Origin: Ruminococcus flavefaciens 007c | GTDB taxonomy: Bacteria; Bacillota; Clostridia; Oscillospirales; Ruminococcaceae | Reading direction: 5' to 3' | DNA length: 64,000 bases | Assembly: GCF_000571935.1 (NCBI RefSeq) | Contig: NZ_ATAX01000008.1 | Coordinates: 177,999-241,998 of the forward strand | Part shown: positions 8,033-16,595 of the stretch, in pieces | Numbering within the stretch: the first letter of the stretch is position 1 | How the letters are laid out: every line of letters starts with the position of its first letter | The notes under the pieces: generated by a model | What the model was told of the DNA's origin: nothing | The model's input: only the letters and a program-made list of their open reading frames with translations | The model's database searches: none | Position numbers and translations under genes: made by a program

Positions 8033-8983
8033 TTAATAAGGCCTGAAGCAGATATTAAGGTCTACATCGCCCTCTATGCCCGGGATATGGCCTGTATTTG
8101 AATACTGCCAGATCTTGAAATCATAATAATACGAAGGCTTATCCGCGTACTCAGCCAGCCAGAAGTCGTAATCCTTTATTCTGGGCAGGTCGAGCTTGTG
8201 CATAGCCGTTCCCGTATTCTGGTAGACCATGGGTGTATATCCCGAATCCTTGACTCTCTCGCAGAAAGCCACGCAGCAGTCTGCCAGAGCTTCAACGCTG
8301 ACATCATCGGTACGAGCGCTGTCGGTGTGAACTATCTCCCAGTCATATACCACAGGGTATGTAATATTGTAAGGAGCAAGCGCATCGATAACTGCGTCTG
8401 CCTCCTCCACGGCCTCATCGGCGTTGGTAGCCTGAGAATAGAAATAAGCACCTACCTTTATGCCTGCCTTCTGTGCTCCTTCTAAATTGCGCTGAAAAGC
8501 AGAATCATAGGTCACGATACCGTCGCCGTAGGTACGGTAGCCCACACGTATGAAGGCAAAATCTATATCTGCCTGCTTGACCTGTTCCCAGTCTATCTCA
8601 CCCTGGAACTCGGATATGTCGATACCTGTCGTGGACACTACCTTGCCGTCTTCCTCATAGAAGGCGTAACCGTTGCGCATGATGAGCTTGCTGAGGTCTA
8701 TAGTACTTGCAGGAACATCTCCGTACACGGGGACGAATATCTCTCCGTAGGTGCTGTCGTTCATAAGAAGCTTCTTGCCGTCCAGCTGATAGAAGGACTC
8801 TTCCTTTTCGATGACCGCTCTTCTGCGCACCTGAGGCTTGTCGGACTGTGCATTAGCGGGAACAGCGTCCTTTCTGCCCTTGATAAAAGCAACGAATACA
8901 AGTCCTATAATAAGGAAAAGTATTATTACCGCTTCAAGGATAGCGATACTTTTGAATTTTACACGTTTTCTGTTGTCTGCCAT
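8033..8983 (-). CDS. GH25 muramidase, membrane-anchored
   Basis: A 316-residue glycosidase of family GH25 expected to cleave the MurNAc-GlcNAc bond of peptidoglycan outside the membrane. A basic head and one membrane segment (about residues 12-34) anchor it, followed by an unstructured and small beta region (about 40-115) and the GH25 barrel (about 119-316). Motifs include STTGIDISEFQGEIDW (catalytic Asp122), AFIRVGYRTYGDG and PVVYDWE (Asp214, Glu216). The start at 8983 follows GGAGG. It may act in wall turnover or separation. It converges on ireB. Confidence 0.93.
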   Translation of the reverse strand: MADNRKRVKFKSIAILEAVIILFLIIGLVFVAFIKGRKDAVPANAQSDKPQVRRRAVIEKEESFYQLDGKKLLMNDSTYGEIFVPVYGDVPASTIDLSKLIMRNGYAFYEEDGKVVSTTGIDISEFQGEIDWEQVKQADIDFAFIRVGYRTYGDGIVTYDSAFQRNLEGAQKAGIKVGAYFYSQATNADEAVEEADAVIDALAPYNITYPVVYDWEIVHTDSARTDDVSVEALADCCVAFCERVKDSGYTPMVYQNTGTAMHKLDLPRIKDYDFWLAEYADKPSYYYDFKIWQYSNTGHIPGIEGDVDLNICFRPY

Positions 8984-9023
8984 TGTTTCCTCCATTTTGG
9001 ATCTGTTTTTTATCTGTAAGTAT

Positions 9024-9052
9024 ATAATACCACACTATTCGCAGTTTGTAAA
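9024..9052 (-). promoter_or_regulatory. Sigma-A promoter of the GH25 gene
   Basis: Minus strand TTTACA, 17-base spacer, TATTAT. Confidence 0.65.
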
Positions 9053-9124
9053 TAATATTTTCCCGATATATAATAACACTTTTGTCACTTTACGGGGTTT
9101 CACAGAATTTTCAGAAAAAACACC

Positions 9125-9153
9125 TTGATAATCACGGAATAATGTTGTAGAAT
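9125..9153 (+). promoter_or_regulatory. Sigma-A promoter of the TSCPD gene
   Basis: TTGATA, 17-base spacer, TAGAAT; predicted RNA start near 9160. Confidence 0.65.
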
Positions 9154-9196
9154 TTAGATACATTCAAAAAACGTCTAAAACGGAGGATGCTTTAAT

Positions 9197-9457
9197 ATGA
9201 ATTATACTTACAAGACAAAAAAGGTCTGTGCACAGGAGATAAGCTTCAACATCGAAGGAAATGTCATCACTGATATATCTTTTGTGGGAGGCTGCAACGG
9301 AAATCTCAAGGCGCTGTCAAAGGTGCTTGACGGCTGGACCGTGGAGGAGATAGAAACAAAGCTCAAGGGCAACACATGCGGCATGAAGCAGACATCCTGC
9401 GCCGACCAGCTCTGTCTGGCAGTGCGCGAGGCTTACGATGCACAGAAAAACGCATAA
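9197..9457 (+). CDS. TSCPD domain protein (TIGR03905-type)
   Basis: An 86-residue protein with the TSCPD-domain layout: YKTKKVCAQEISFNIEGNVI, FVGGCNGNLKALSKVLDG, TCGMKQTSCADQLC. The TSCPD domain is also found at the C-terminus of class II ribonucleotide reductases, where its cysteines bind zinc; the stand-alone form has no established role. Six cysteines in a short protein fit metal binding. It has its own promoter and terminator, and GGAGG lies upstream of the ATG. Confidence 0.9.
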   Translation: MNYTYKTKKVCAQEISFNIEGNVITDISFVGGCNGNLKALSKVLDGWTVEEIETKLKGNTCGMKQTSCADQLCLAVREAYDAQKNA

Positions 9458-9465
9458 CATCTGCG

Positions 9466-9489
9466 GGCGCACTTAAAGTGCGCCTTTTT
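9466..9489 (+). terminator. Terminator after the TSCPD gene
   Basis: A GGCGCAC/GTGCGCC stem with 5-base loop followed by TTTTTATTTTT. Confidence 0.85.
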
Positions 9490-9635
9490 ATTTTTATGAA
9501 GCACAGCGGATACTTATGCCGCATAAAATATTCCATATACATATCCTGCCGTATCGCTCCTCTCATTCTGCGAAAAAAGAGAAACGAAAAGGCAGGATCT
9601 TTTCGTTTTTCTTACAGAAATTTGCACACCGCTTA

Positions 9636-10364
9636 TTATTTACGGTTAACAAAATCGCTTATGCCGCTGAACAGAGTGAACGCCACCTTTCCGCGGTAAT
9701 CCTCCGTATTGAGCAGAGCTGCTTCATCGGGATTGGAAAGAAAACCGCATTCAGCCATGACCGTGGGATTATCACTGTAATAACAGAGAAAAAGCTCCTT
9801 TCCGCAGAGCTTTATCTCCCTTTCATTTTCCGGCTGCAAAAGAGCCCTGAACCGCTCCTGAAGCGCCCTTGCAAGAGCTTCGCTTGTGCTGTTGCTGCCC
9901 GAATAGAACATCTGCGCTCCCCTGTATCTGGGATCGGTAAACTGATTCTGATGTATGGAAATGCAGACAGCATTGTCATATTTATTGAAAAGCTCCAGAC
10001 GATTGTCCAGATCCGAGCTTTTCTGCGCCGCTATCCCCTCTGTCCCCTCATCATGGATAGATCTGTCTGTGTCCCTTGTCACCTTTACATCATAGCCGTT
10101 TACCTCAAGCAGATCCCTGAGCCTCAGCATTATGTCGAGATTTATGCCCTTTTCCGGAACCCCCTCTGCGGAGGTGCAGCCTCCGTCGATACCTCCGTGA
10201 CCTGCATCAAGGACTATAACCGGAGTCTCCTCCATACCCGTAAGTGCTGTCGGAAGCGCTCCGTTCTCGGCTCTTTCGGCTATACGTGAGGCTCCGTACA
10301 GCGTAAACAGCGCACAGCCGCAGACAAGCGCTCCGCTTACTATCTTTCTGTGAGTTTTATTCAT
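9636..10364 (-). CDS. N-acetylmuramoyl-L-alanine amidase (CwlD-like, Amidase_3)
   Basis: A 242-residue zinc amidase that cleaves the bond between N-acetylmuramic acid and L-alanine in peptidoglycan. An N-terminal membrane segment (about residues 8-24) is followed by a single Amidase_3 domain. The zinc ligands are visible: DAGHGG (His56), PEKGIN (Glu71) and ISIHQNQF (His138), with the catalytic MAECGFLSN (Glu205). Length and domain order fit CwlD, which makes muramic-delta-lactam in spore cortex, but single-domain vegetative amidases look the same, so the sporulation role is only possible. AAGGAGA precedes the ATG. Confidence 0.9.
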   Translation of the reverse strand: MNKTHRKIVSGALVCGCALFTLYGASRIAERAENGALPTALTGMEETPVIVLDAGHGGIDGGCTSAEGVPEKGINLDIMLRLRDLLEVNGYDVKVTRDTDRSIHDEGTEGIAAQKSSDLDNRLELFNKYDNAVCISIHQNQFTDPRYRGAQMFYSGSNSTSEALARALQERFRALLQPENEREIKLCGKELFLCYYSDNPTVMAECGFLSNPDEAALLNTEDYRGKVAFTLFSGISDFVNRK

Positions 10365-10946
10365 TCAATACTCTCCTTCCGCCTTTGCGTAATATGGTCA
10401 CTGAATTATATTAGGAAAAATAATAGTTTATGCGAAAACTCAGCTGCTTCGGGAGGCAAATTTCTCACAAAATAACGTATTATATTTTTTAAAGATATTA
10501 CAATAACACGTTTGATAAAAATGGTAATAATAATACAATGATAATAAAATCATGAGGAAGAGAATTGCTGTTCATTCCGATGAAAAACCGGTCTCAGAAC
10601 AGCTGCTGACCATAACAAAATCTTCATAAACGGGTGTAAAAAGCTAAAGCGGCAGTAGATACGGCAGTTTTGTGTAAGGGCAATAACTGCCGATGTATTG
10701 CGTTTTGAAGGTCGATGCAAGTTAATTATTCCGACAAAGCTATGCAAGGTAATTTATTTATATTTTATGCACAATAGTTTTTGTGATTATGCGTGATCAA
10801 AATAAGAAAATTTTGTGCATTATAACAAAATTATATACAAAATACCAGATTGTAACCGTTTAGTTACCGTTTTGTTACTACTTTTCAGATGAAACCATGT
10901 ATAATTAGCATGTTATAGGCAAATTTTTTGAAAGAAGAGTGATAAC
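10365..10946. other. 582-bp intergenic region upstream of the GH9-GH16 gene
   Basis: AT-rich. The left part holds the promoter region of the amidase gene (a TATAAT-like box on the minus strand at 10405-10410). An inverted repeat CGGCAGTT/AACTGCCG with a 15-base loop lies at about 10653-10683, preceded by another GCGGCAGT copy, so an RNA structure is possible. A 25-codon frame from the ATG at about 10550 lacks a ribosome site and is not called. The right end holds the phased repeats and -10 box listed separately. Confidence 0.5.
10852..10905 (+). promoter_or_regulatory. Three 11-bp phased repeats and -10 box upstream of GH9-GH16
   Basis: Three tandem 11-base units: GTAACCGTTTA (10852-10862), GTTACCGTTTT (10863-10873) and GTTACTACTTT (10874-10884). 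A TATAAT (10900-10905) follows, with no good -35 box at the correct distance, which fits an activator-dependent promoter. TTACCGTT also occurs twice between the two GH11 genes (62802, 62824). Confidence 0.6.
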
Positions 10947-13900
10947 ATGATTCAACTTAAAAGGCTCAAATCTGCCATCATAAGCAGCGCTGTTGCTGCT
11001 TCAGCAATTTTACCTCTTGCATCAGCAACTCCCTCTCTCTCAGCAAATGCAGCCGATGGCGACAACTACGCAAAACTCCTTCAATATTCCCTCTATTTCT
11101 ATGATGCCAATATGTGCGGCAACAATTCCGACTGTGCTCTCTCATGGAGAGGCAACTGCCACACAAACGACGAGGTTCCCGGAGGTTTCCACGATGCCGG
11201 CGACCACGTTATGTTCGGTCAGCCTCAGGGCTACACAGCATCTACCCTCGGCTGGGCCTACTATGAGTTCAAGGATGCTTTCGACGCAACAGGTCAGACC
11301 GCTCACCTCAAGGTCATAACAGACAAGTTCGCAAAGTTCTTCCGTGACGCTACTGTTCTGAACGGCAATACCGTTCAGAAGGTTCTTATCGAAAAAGGCG
11401 AAGGCGGCGCAGACCACTCCTACTGGGGTGCGCCTGAGACACAGGGCGACAGAGGACGTATGCTCTGGTCAACAGGAGGTGCCGCAAACATAACTGCCGA
11501 ATACGCAGCAGCTCTTGCAGCTAACTATGTAAACTTCGGCAACACAGAGGACCTTAAATATGCCAAGGCTCTCTATGATTTCTCAAAGCAGAATCCTGCA
11601 ACTTATTCCTGTGAATTCTACGGAAGCGGCGAAAGCGGCTCAAAGGACGAACTTGCATGGGCAGCCGGCTGGCTCTACCTTGCTACTAAGGACGAGAGTT
11701 ACCTCAACGACCTCAAGAACGGCCCTCTCGGTTACTGGGTAATGAACTGGGAGAATGTTTCACTCGGTGCAGGCGTTATGCTCGGTACTATCACAGGCGA
11801 CTGGTCACACGCACCTGAGCTTGGCAATCTCTCAGGCGACGGATACAAGTTCTATGACAAGTGGGGCTCGGCAAGACACAATGCTACAGCTCAGATGTGT
11901 TCACTCATTGCCGCAAAGCACGGTAAGGGCGATGCAAGCTGGGCAAAAGGCCAGATGCAGTACCTCACAGGCGATAAGGCATTCGCTAACGGTCAGTCAT
12001 ACTGTCTCGTATGCGGCTTCAAGCCTAATGCTTCAAAGAATCCTCACCACAGAGCAGCTTCAGGCACAAACAGTGCTGCTGAGTCAAATGACGGCGTACA
12101 GAACAAGTATACTCTTGTAGGTGCTCTCTGCGGAGGTCCTACAGACGCTAACGGTACATACAGAGACGTTCGTTCGGACTATGTAAGCAACGAAGTCGCT
12201 TGCGACTATAACGCAGGCTTCGTTGGCGCAGCTGCAGGCCTCTACAGCACTTACAAGACAGGCTCCACCGAGTCAAGTATCGAGGGCGTAACAAAGGTAT
12301 ACGGTGGCGGCAGCGGCAGCACAAACAATAATCAGCAGCAGAACAGCGACTGGAATAACCAGAACAACAATCAGCAGAACAATAACCAGCAGCAGAATAA
12401 TGACTGGAGCAACTGGAATAATCAGAACCAGAATAACGACTGGAACAACCAGAACAACAACCAGCAGAATACATGGAACGGCTGGGACAATAACAACAAC
12501 TGGAACCAGTGGGATCAGAACAACCAGTGGAATAACCAGCAGCAGAATAATGACTGGAACAACTGGAATAATCAGAACCAGAATAACGACTGGAACAACC
12601 AGAACAACAACCAGCAGAATACATGGAACGGCTGGGACAATAACAACAACTGGAACCAGTGGGATCAGAATAACCAGTGGAATAACCAGAACCAGAACAA
12701 TGACTGGAATAACCAGAACCAGAACAACGACTGGAATAACCAGAATCAGAATAACGACTGGAATAACCAGAATCAGAACAACGACTGGAATAACCAGAAC
12801 AACAACCAGCAGAACGCATGGAACGGCTGGGACAATAACAACAACTGGAACCAGTGGGATCAGAACAACCAGTGGAATAACCAGAACCAGAACAACGACT
12901 GGAATAACCAGAACAACAACCAGCAGAACGCATGGAACGGCTGGGACAATAACAACAACTGGAATCAGCAGGATCAGAACAACAATCAGCAGAACAACAA
13001 TTCCGCAAATTCATCTGCTACAATGTTCGATGATTTCAGAACAGGTTCATCACGTTATTTCATAGCTTCGGACGGCTGGACAAACGGTGATCCCTTCGAC
13101 TGCGGCTGGTATAAGTCACAGACAGCTTTCAGAAACGGAGCTCTTGAACTTACTATCGACAGAGACAACACAGGCAAGTATCACTATGCAGGTGCTGAGT
13201 ACAGAACCAATGATTTCTACGGATTCGGCTACTATGAGACCTCAATGCAGGCTATAAAGAACACAGGTGTAAACTCATCATTCTTTACATATACCGGTCC
13301 GTCAGATAACAATCCCTGGGACGAGATCGATATCGAGTTCCTTGGCAAGGATACTACAAAGGTCCAGTTCAACTACTATACAAACGGACAGGGCAATCAC
13401 GAGAAGATGTATGACCTCGGCTTTGACGCTTCACAGAGCTACCACACCTACGGCTTTGACTGGCAGCGCGACCACATAACATGGTATGTTGACGGCAAGG
13501 CAGTATACACTGCTTATGACAACATCCTTCAGACTCCCGGTAAGATCATGATGAATGTATGGCCCGGTACAGGTGTTGATGAATGGCTTGGTCATTACGA
13601 TGGAAGAACTCCCCTCACAGCACGTTACCAGTGGGCATCTTACAAGCAGGGTGGCAATTCCGACAACAACAACCAGCAGAACAACGACCAGAACCAGTGG
13701 AACAATAACCAGAACAATGACTGGAACAACTGGAATAACAACCAGAACCAGAACAACGACTGGAACCAGTGGAACAACAACCAGAACCAGAACAACGACT
13801 GGAACAACTGGAATAACAACCAGAACCAGAACAACGACTGGAACCAGTGGAACAACAACCAGAACCAGAACAACGACTGGAACCAGTGGAACAACAACCA

Positions 13901-14192
13901 GAACCAGAACAACGACTGGAACAACTGGAATAACAACCAGAACCAGAACAACGACTGGAATAACTGGAATAACAACCAGAACCAGAACAATGACTGGAAT
14001 AACTGGAATAACAACCAGAACCAGAACAATGACTGGAACAACTGGAATAACAACCAGAACCAGAACAATGACTGGAACAACTGGAATAACAATCAGAACC
14101 AGAACAATGACTGGAACAACTGGAATAATAACCAGAACCAAAACAACAACTGGAACAGCTGGAATAACAACAATAACTGGTGGAACGGCTGA
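10947..14192 (+). CDS. Bifunctional GH9 endoglucanase - GH16 lichenase with N/Q/W-rich linkers
   Basis: A 1081-residue secreted enzyme. Order: signal peptide (about 1-36), GH9 domain (about 38-445), linker 1 (about 453-690), GH16 domain (about 693-898), linker 2 (about 900-1081). GH9 cuts beta-1,4-glucan by inversion: DAGDH at 83-87 holds the catalytic base (Asp86) and [11 protein letters not shown] holds the acid Glu416. GH16 cuts mixed-linkage beta-1,3-1,4-glucan: DEIDIEF at 792-798 gives nucleophile Glu793 and acid/base Glu797. Both linkers are almost only Asn, Gln, Trp and Asp, built from DNA repeats (150 bp and 39 bp units). Unlike its neighbours there is no dockerin; the protein ends in the linker. 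R. flavefaciens 17 xylanases carry similar linkers. How it stays at the cell or on substrate is unknown. Confidence 0.93.
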   Translation: MIQLKRLKSAIISSAVAASAILPLASATPSLSANAADGDNYAKLLQYSLYFYDANMCGNNSDCALSWRGNCHTNDEVPGGFHDAGDHVMFGQPQGYTASTLGWAYYEFKDAFDATGQTAHLKVITDKFAKFFRDATVLNGNTVQKVLIEKGEGGADHSYWGAPETQGDRGRMLWSTGGAANITAEYAAALAANYVNFGNTEDLKYAKALYDFSKQNPATYSCEFYGSGESGSKDELAWAAGWLYLATKDESYLNDLKNGPLGYWVMNWENVSLGAGVMLGTITGDWSHAPELGNLSGDGYKFYDKWGSARHNATAQMCSLIAAKHGKGDASWAKGQMQYLTGDKAFANGQSYCLVCGFKPNASKNPHHRAASGTNSAAESNDGVQNKYTLVGALCGGPTDANGTYRDVRSDYVSNEVACDYNAGFVGAAAGLYSTYKTGSTESSIEGVTKVYGGGSGSTNNNQQQNSDWNNQNNNQQNNNQQQNNDWSNWNNQNQNNDWNNQNNNQQNTWNGWDNNNNWNQWDQNNQWNNQQQNNDWNNWNNQNQNNDWNNQNNNQQNTWNGWDNNNNWNQWDQNNQWNNQNQNNDWNNQNQNNDWNNQNQNNDWNNQNQNNDWNNQNNNQQNAWNGWDNNNNWNQWDQNNQWNNQNQNNDWNNQNNNQQNAWNGWDNNNNWNQQDQNNNQQNNNSANSSATMFDDFRTGSSRYFIASDGWTNGDPFDCGWYKSQTAFRNGALELTIDRDNTGKYHYAGAEYRTNDFYGFGYYETSMQAIKNTGVNSSFFTYTGPSDNNPWDEIDIEFLGKDTTKVQFNYYTNGQGNHEKMYDLGFDASQSYHTYGFDWQRDHITWYVDGKAVYTAYDNILQTPGKIMMNVWPGTGVDEWLGHYDGRTPLTARYQWASYKQGGNSDNNNQQNNDQNQWNNNQNNDWNNWNNNQNQNNDWNQWNNNQNQNNDWNNWNNNQNQNNDWNQWNNNQNQNNDWNQWNNNQNQNNDWNNWNNNQNQNNDWNNWNNNQNQNNDWNNWNNNQNQNNDWNNWNNNQNQNNDWNNWNNNQNQNNDWNNWNNNQNQNNNWNSWNNNNNWWNG
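12381..12680 (+). repeat. Tandem 150-bp repeat in linker 1
   Basis: Two adjacent 150-base copies (12381-12530 and 12531-12680) that differ at about two bases, coding a 50-residue N/Q/W unit. Further partial copies continue to about 13000. Confidence 0.85.
13713..14180 (+). repeat. Twelve 39-bp tandem repeats in linker 2
   Basis: Eleven exact-length 39-base units coding NNDWN(N/Q)WNNNQNQ fill 13713-14141; a twelfth, degenerate one follows. The third bases vary between units, so the repeat is kept at both DNA and protein level. Confidence 0.9.
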
Positions 14193-14232
14193 AACTGATC
14201 GGATATATTTCCTGATAAGTCGTTAGATATGA

Positions 14233-14269
14233 AAAAAGCAGTATGATATTCTCATACTGCTTTTTCTTT
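14233..14269. terminator. Bidirectional terminator between GH9-GH16 and ABC exporter
   Basis: A 14-bp stem (AAAAAGCAGTATGA and complement, loop of 5) with T-rich tails on both strands, between convergent genes. Confidence 0.9.
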
Positions 14270-14344
14270 TTGAATACTGATCTCAGAGGAAGTCCGTCAA
14301 CATCTGTATTTTCAAAACCTGCTGATGCCGTGCTCTCTTCACGG

Positions 14345-14980
14345 TCATATTTCTCTTGCTTCATAGATCCTTGCGGAAATGAGCCAGGAAACGATGAATA
14401 CGACCATAGCTGCCGTGAATACGGAAGCAATTATCAAAGGCTGTGTAAATCTGGATATAACGGAGATCACATCTGCTCCCACAAATGCTGAAGACAATCC
14501 CGCAACAGCAATACCTGTTATAATAAAATATATAAGTCTGCCCTTAGCTGTACCGTATTTGAAATCAAAGGGATACATAAGTGATGGAATAATAAGGGAA
14601 ACGGAAGTCGATGCAGCAAGATATACCAGAATATCATTTACGCTCATGGCTTTATCCTTGTTTACGAGATTTATAAGGATAAATGATACCAACGCCATTA
14701 CTGATGCCAATAACGAGCCGAAAAGCATAACGATGTACTTTGAAGAAACGATCGTCTTTCTGTCAACGGGGAAGCAAGCCGAATACTTGTCCCACTTGCT
14801 GTTTTCATCAACTGTCAGCCCCTGCTTTAAGATCATGGGAAAAAGGAAAGGTATGAACATGATATATGCGGGACTACCCATAAATACTCCCAGCACCATA
14901 AACATGAGCAGACATAAAAACTGGATTTTGTTGTTCTTTACCAATACAAGAATTTCCTTTGCAATAAGACCTTTGATCAT
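14345..14980 (-). CDS. ABC-2 type transporter permease
   Basis: A 211-residue membrane protein with about six hydrophobic segments, of the ABC-2 family (membrane half of exporters). It starts one base after the stop of the ATPase gene, with GAGGAAGA as ribosome site inside the end of that gene, so translation is probably coupled. The third gene upstream is a YtrA-type GntR regulator; this three-gene arrangement is common in Firmicutes, where such exporters are often induced by cell-wall-active peptides. The substrate cannot be read from the sequence. Confidence 0.85.
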   Translation of the reverse strand: MIKGLIAKEILVLVKNNKIQFLCLLMFMVLGVFMGSPAYIMFIPFLFPMILKQGLTVDENSKWDKYSACFPVDRKTIVSSKYIVMLFGSLLASVMALVSFILINLVNKDKAMSVNDILVYLAASTSVSLIIPSLMYPFDFKYGTAKGRLIYFIITGIAVAGLSSAFVGADVISVISRFTQPLIIASVFTAAMVVFIVSWLISARIYEAREI

Positions 14981-14981
14981 T

Positions 14982-15812
14982 TTAGTCTTCCTCCTTAGCC
15001 ATAAATACGAACAGATCCTCTATCGAAACGGGTTTTGTTATGAAGGTCTGAGGTATCATATTTCTGTCCACGATAGCCTCTGTGCTCCATTTGTTTGAGC
15101 GCTTGCCCTTGACGGCGTTTTCGTCCAGTTCAGCAAGCTGTTCTTCGGTAATATTTATAAATACGTACTGCTCCAGCAGAGTATCTTTTTCCTCACAGAG
15201 CATAAGCCTGCCCTTGTGGAGGAAAGCAATGTAATCGCAGAGCTTTTCAAGATCGCTTACAATATGCGAGGATATCAGGATAGAGTGTGTCTCGTCACGG
15301 GTAAAATCGTTCAGAATGTCGATTATCTCATCTCTTGCAAGTGGATCAAGTCCGCTTGTGGGTTCATCGAGTATAAGCAGCTCGGCATTGTGTGAAAGTG
15401 CAACTGCTATTCCCAGCTTCATTTTCATTCCCTTTGAGAAATCGGCAAAAGCCTTGTTTTTCGGAAGTCCAAACTTCCCAAGATATTCATTGAAGCGATT
15501 TTCGTCCCAGTTGCTGAACATATTCTTCATTATCCTGTTTATATCATTTGCATTGAGTTTGTCGGGGAATCCCACTTCATCAAGAACAACTCCGATGCGT
15601 TCTTTAAGCTCTGCGGAGATGTGCTGTCCGAGGATCTCTATATCACCGTCATATTTTATCGAACCCAGGATAGAACGGATAGTTGTGCTTTTTCCTGCTC
15701 CGTTTTCACCAATAAGGCCGAGTATGCAGCCCTGCGGAAGTGAAAAGGATATATTCTCAAGGGTAAAACCGCTGTATTTTTTTGTCAGGTTATTGATATT
15801 CAATGCATTCAT
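14982..15812 (-). CDS. ABC transporter ATP-binding protein
   Basis: A 276-residue ATPase powering the adjacent permease. It has Walker A GENGAGKSTT, a signature in the form FSKGMKMKL (the usual LSGG is replaced by FSKG, as in many CcmA-type exporter ATPases), Walker B ELLILDEPTSGLDP and the switch histidine in SSHIVSDL. The start at 15812 follows AAAGGAGA; the frame is open further upstream. The gene begins 13 bases after the regulator stop. Family and operon suggest peptide or antibiotic export. Confidence 0.92.
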   Translation of the reverse strand: MNALNINNLTKKYSGFTLENISFSLPQGCILGLIGENGAGKSTTIRSILGSIKYDGDIEILGQHISAELKERIGVVLDEVGFPDKLNANDINRIMKNMFSNWDENRFNEYLGKFGLPKNKAFADFSKGMKMKLGIAVALSHNAELLILDEPTSGLDPLARDEIIDILNDFTRDETHSILISSHIVSDLEKLCDYIAFLHKGRLMLCEEKDTLLEQYVFINITEEQLAELDENAVKGKRSNKWSTEAIVDRNMIPQTFITKPVSIEDLFVFMAKEED

Positions 15813-15825
15813 AAAATTATCTCCT

Positions 15826-16197
15826 TTAGTTCTGGTCAAGGTATTTGTACATTTCGATTATATCGTCTGCGGAAAGATTGCAGGCAGCAGCCCGCCGCTG
15901 AACTTCTGTCAGAAGCTCTTCGATCCTTTTCAGATTTTCCTCACGCAGGAGCTCTGTATTTTTTGGAGCAACAAAACAGCCTTTAGCCGGAAGGGTGTAT
16001 ATGAACCCCTCCCGTTCAAGCTCATCGTATGCACGTTTGGTAGTTATAACGCTTATCCTCAGGTCTTTAGCAAGATTGCGTATTGACGGAAGAGCGTCGT
16101 TTTCTTTCAGCTCTCCGTTTATGATACTGCTTTTGATCTGATTATAGATCTGGTCGTATATAGGAGAACCGTTTTTGTTATCGATAAAAATATTCAA
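15826..16197 (-). CDS. GntR family regulator, YtrA subfamily
   Basis: A 123-residue transcription factor with an N-terminal winged helix (about residues 8-75: SPIYDQIYNQIKSSI, ALPSIRNLAKDLRISVITTKRAYDELEREGFI) and the short helical C-terminal dimer part typical of YtrA regulators. The best start is TTG at 16197, with GAGGTGA 4 bases before it; the in-frame ATG at 16227 lacks a ribosome site. It heads the ABC exporter operon and probably represses it: repeated CTGTGTATA sites overlap the -10 box of its own promoter. Confidence 0.9.
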   Translation of the reverse strand: MNIFIDNKNGSPIYDQIYNQIKSSIINGELKENDALPSIRNLAKDLRISVITTKRAYDELEREGFIYTLPAKGCFVAPKNTELLREENLKRIEELLTEVQRRAAACNLSADDIIEMYKYLDQN

Positions 16198-16236
16198 GAC
16201 ATCACCTCGTAAAACAGATCTGTTCATCTCGTCTTT

Positions 16237-16269
16237 ACTGTATATACACAGTATACACAGTTAGCACAG
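16237..16269 (-). promoter_or_regulatory. Tandem 9-bp operator of the GntR-ABC operon
   Basis: Three 9-base units on the plus strand, TATACACAG (16243-16251), TATACACAG (16252-16260) and TTAGCACAG (16261-16269), with an inverted ACTGT/ACAGT pair at 16237-16252. They cover the -10 box and part of the spacer of the promoter, the usual place for repression. Confidence 0.6.
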
Positions 16270-16278
16270 ATTTGTCAA
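16250..16278 (-). promoter_or_regulatory. Consensus sigma-A promoter of the GntR-ABC operon
   Basis: Minus strand TTGACA, 17-base spacer, TATACT; predicted RNA start near 16243, inside the operator repeats. Confidence 0.85.
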
Positions 16279-16507
16279 TATCGCGTGCAGCGATTCGTAT
16301 ACATATACAATTGCAGCATATCGCACCGCCGTCGATATGTACACTTTTTACAACAAACTGTACTTTTCGGAAGATAATTATACATAAGAACTGTTATATC
16401 AGCTTTATTCATAATAAAAAATCGTGGCTCAATGCCTCGAAATGGTTTTTCAGTATTGACGTTCACATAATCCTGCCGCCTGACGCTGTGCAAATAACAA
16501 TTTTTTC
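16279..16507. other. Intergenic DNA with no clear feature
   Basis: AT-rich sequence between the divergent GntR and transglutaminase-like genes. I see no gene, RNA or repeat here beyond the flanking promoters. Confidence 0.5.
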
Positions 16508-16536
16508 TTGACAAAACAGCTGTTATATGGCAGAAT
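16508..16536 (+). promoter_or_regulatory. Possible promoter of the transglutaminase-like lipoprotein
   Basis: TTGACA, 17-base spacer, CAGAAT. The spacer contains the palindrome AACAGCTGTT. Confidence 0.5.
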
Positions 16537-16595
16537 ATATATGACAAATCAGGCTATTTCATGCGGTTTATGTCTTAAAACCAAGGAGAGAGAAA

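Noticed and set aside
9516..10289. 257-codon plus-strand frame opposite the amidase gene
   Set aside because: The minus frame has all Amidase_3 motifs and a ribosome site; the plus frame has no recognisable domain.
10550..10627. 25-codon frame starting MRKRIAVHSDEKP in the gap before the GH9-GH16 gene
   Set aside because: No ribosome site or promoter and very short; kept only as a remark.
12148..13065. Long open frames on both strands within linker 1 of the GH9-GH16 gene (Cys/Ser/Tyr-rich and Thr/Ile-rich translations)
   Set aside because: They are out-of-frame readings of the Asn/Gln/Trp repeats; no starts with ribosome sites and extreme composition.
13713..14180. Regular 39-bp repeats considered as a CRISPR array
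   Set aside because: No unique spacers; units are contiguous and code in frame.
13431..14430. Several 150-270 codon minus-strand frames across linker 2 (Val/Pro/Leu-rich or Cys/Ser-rich)
   Set aside because: Frame shadows of the 39-bp repeats; the real gene is on the plus strand.
14379..15098. 239-codon plus-strand frame opposite the ABC permease
   Set aside because: Antisense shadow of a membrane protein; no ribosome site.
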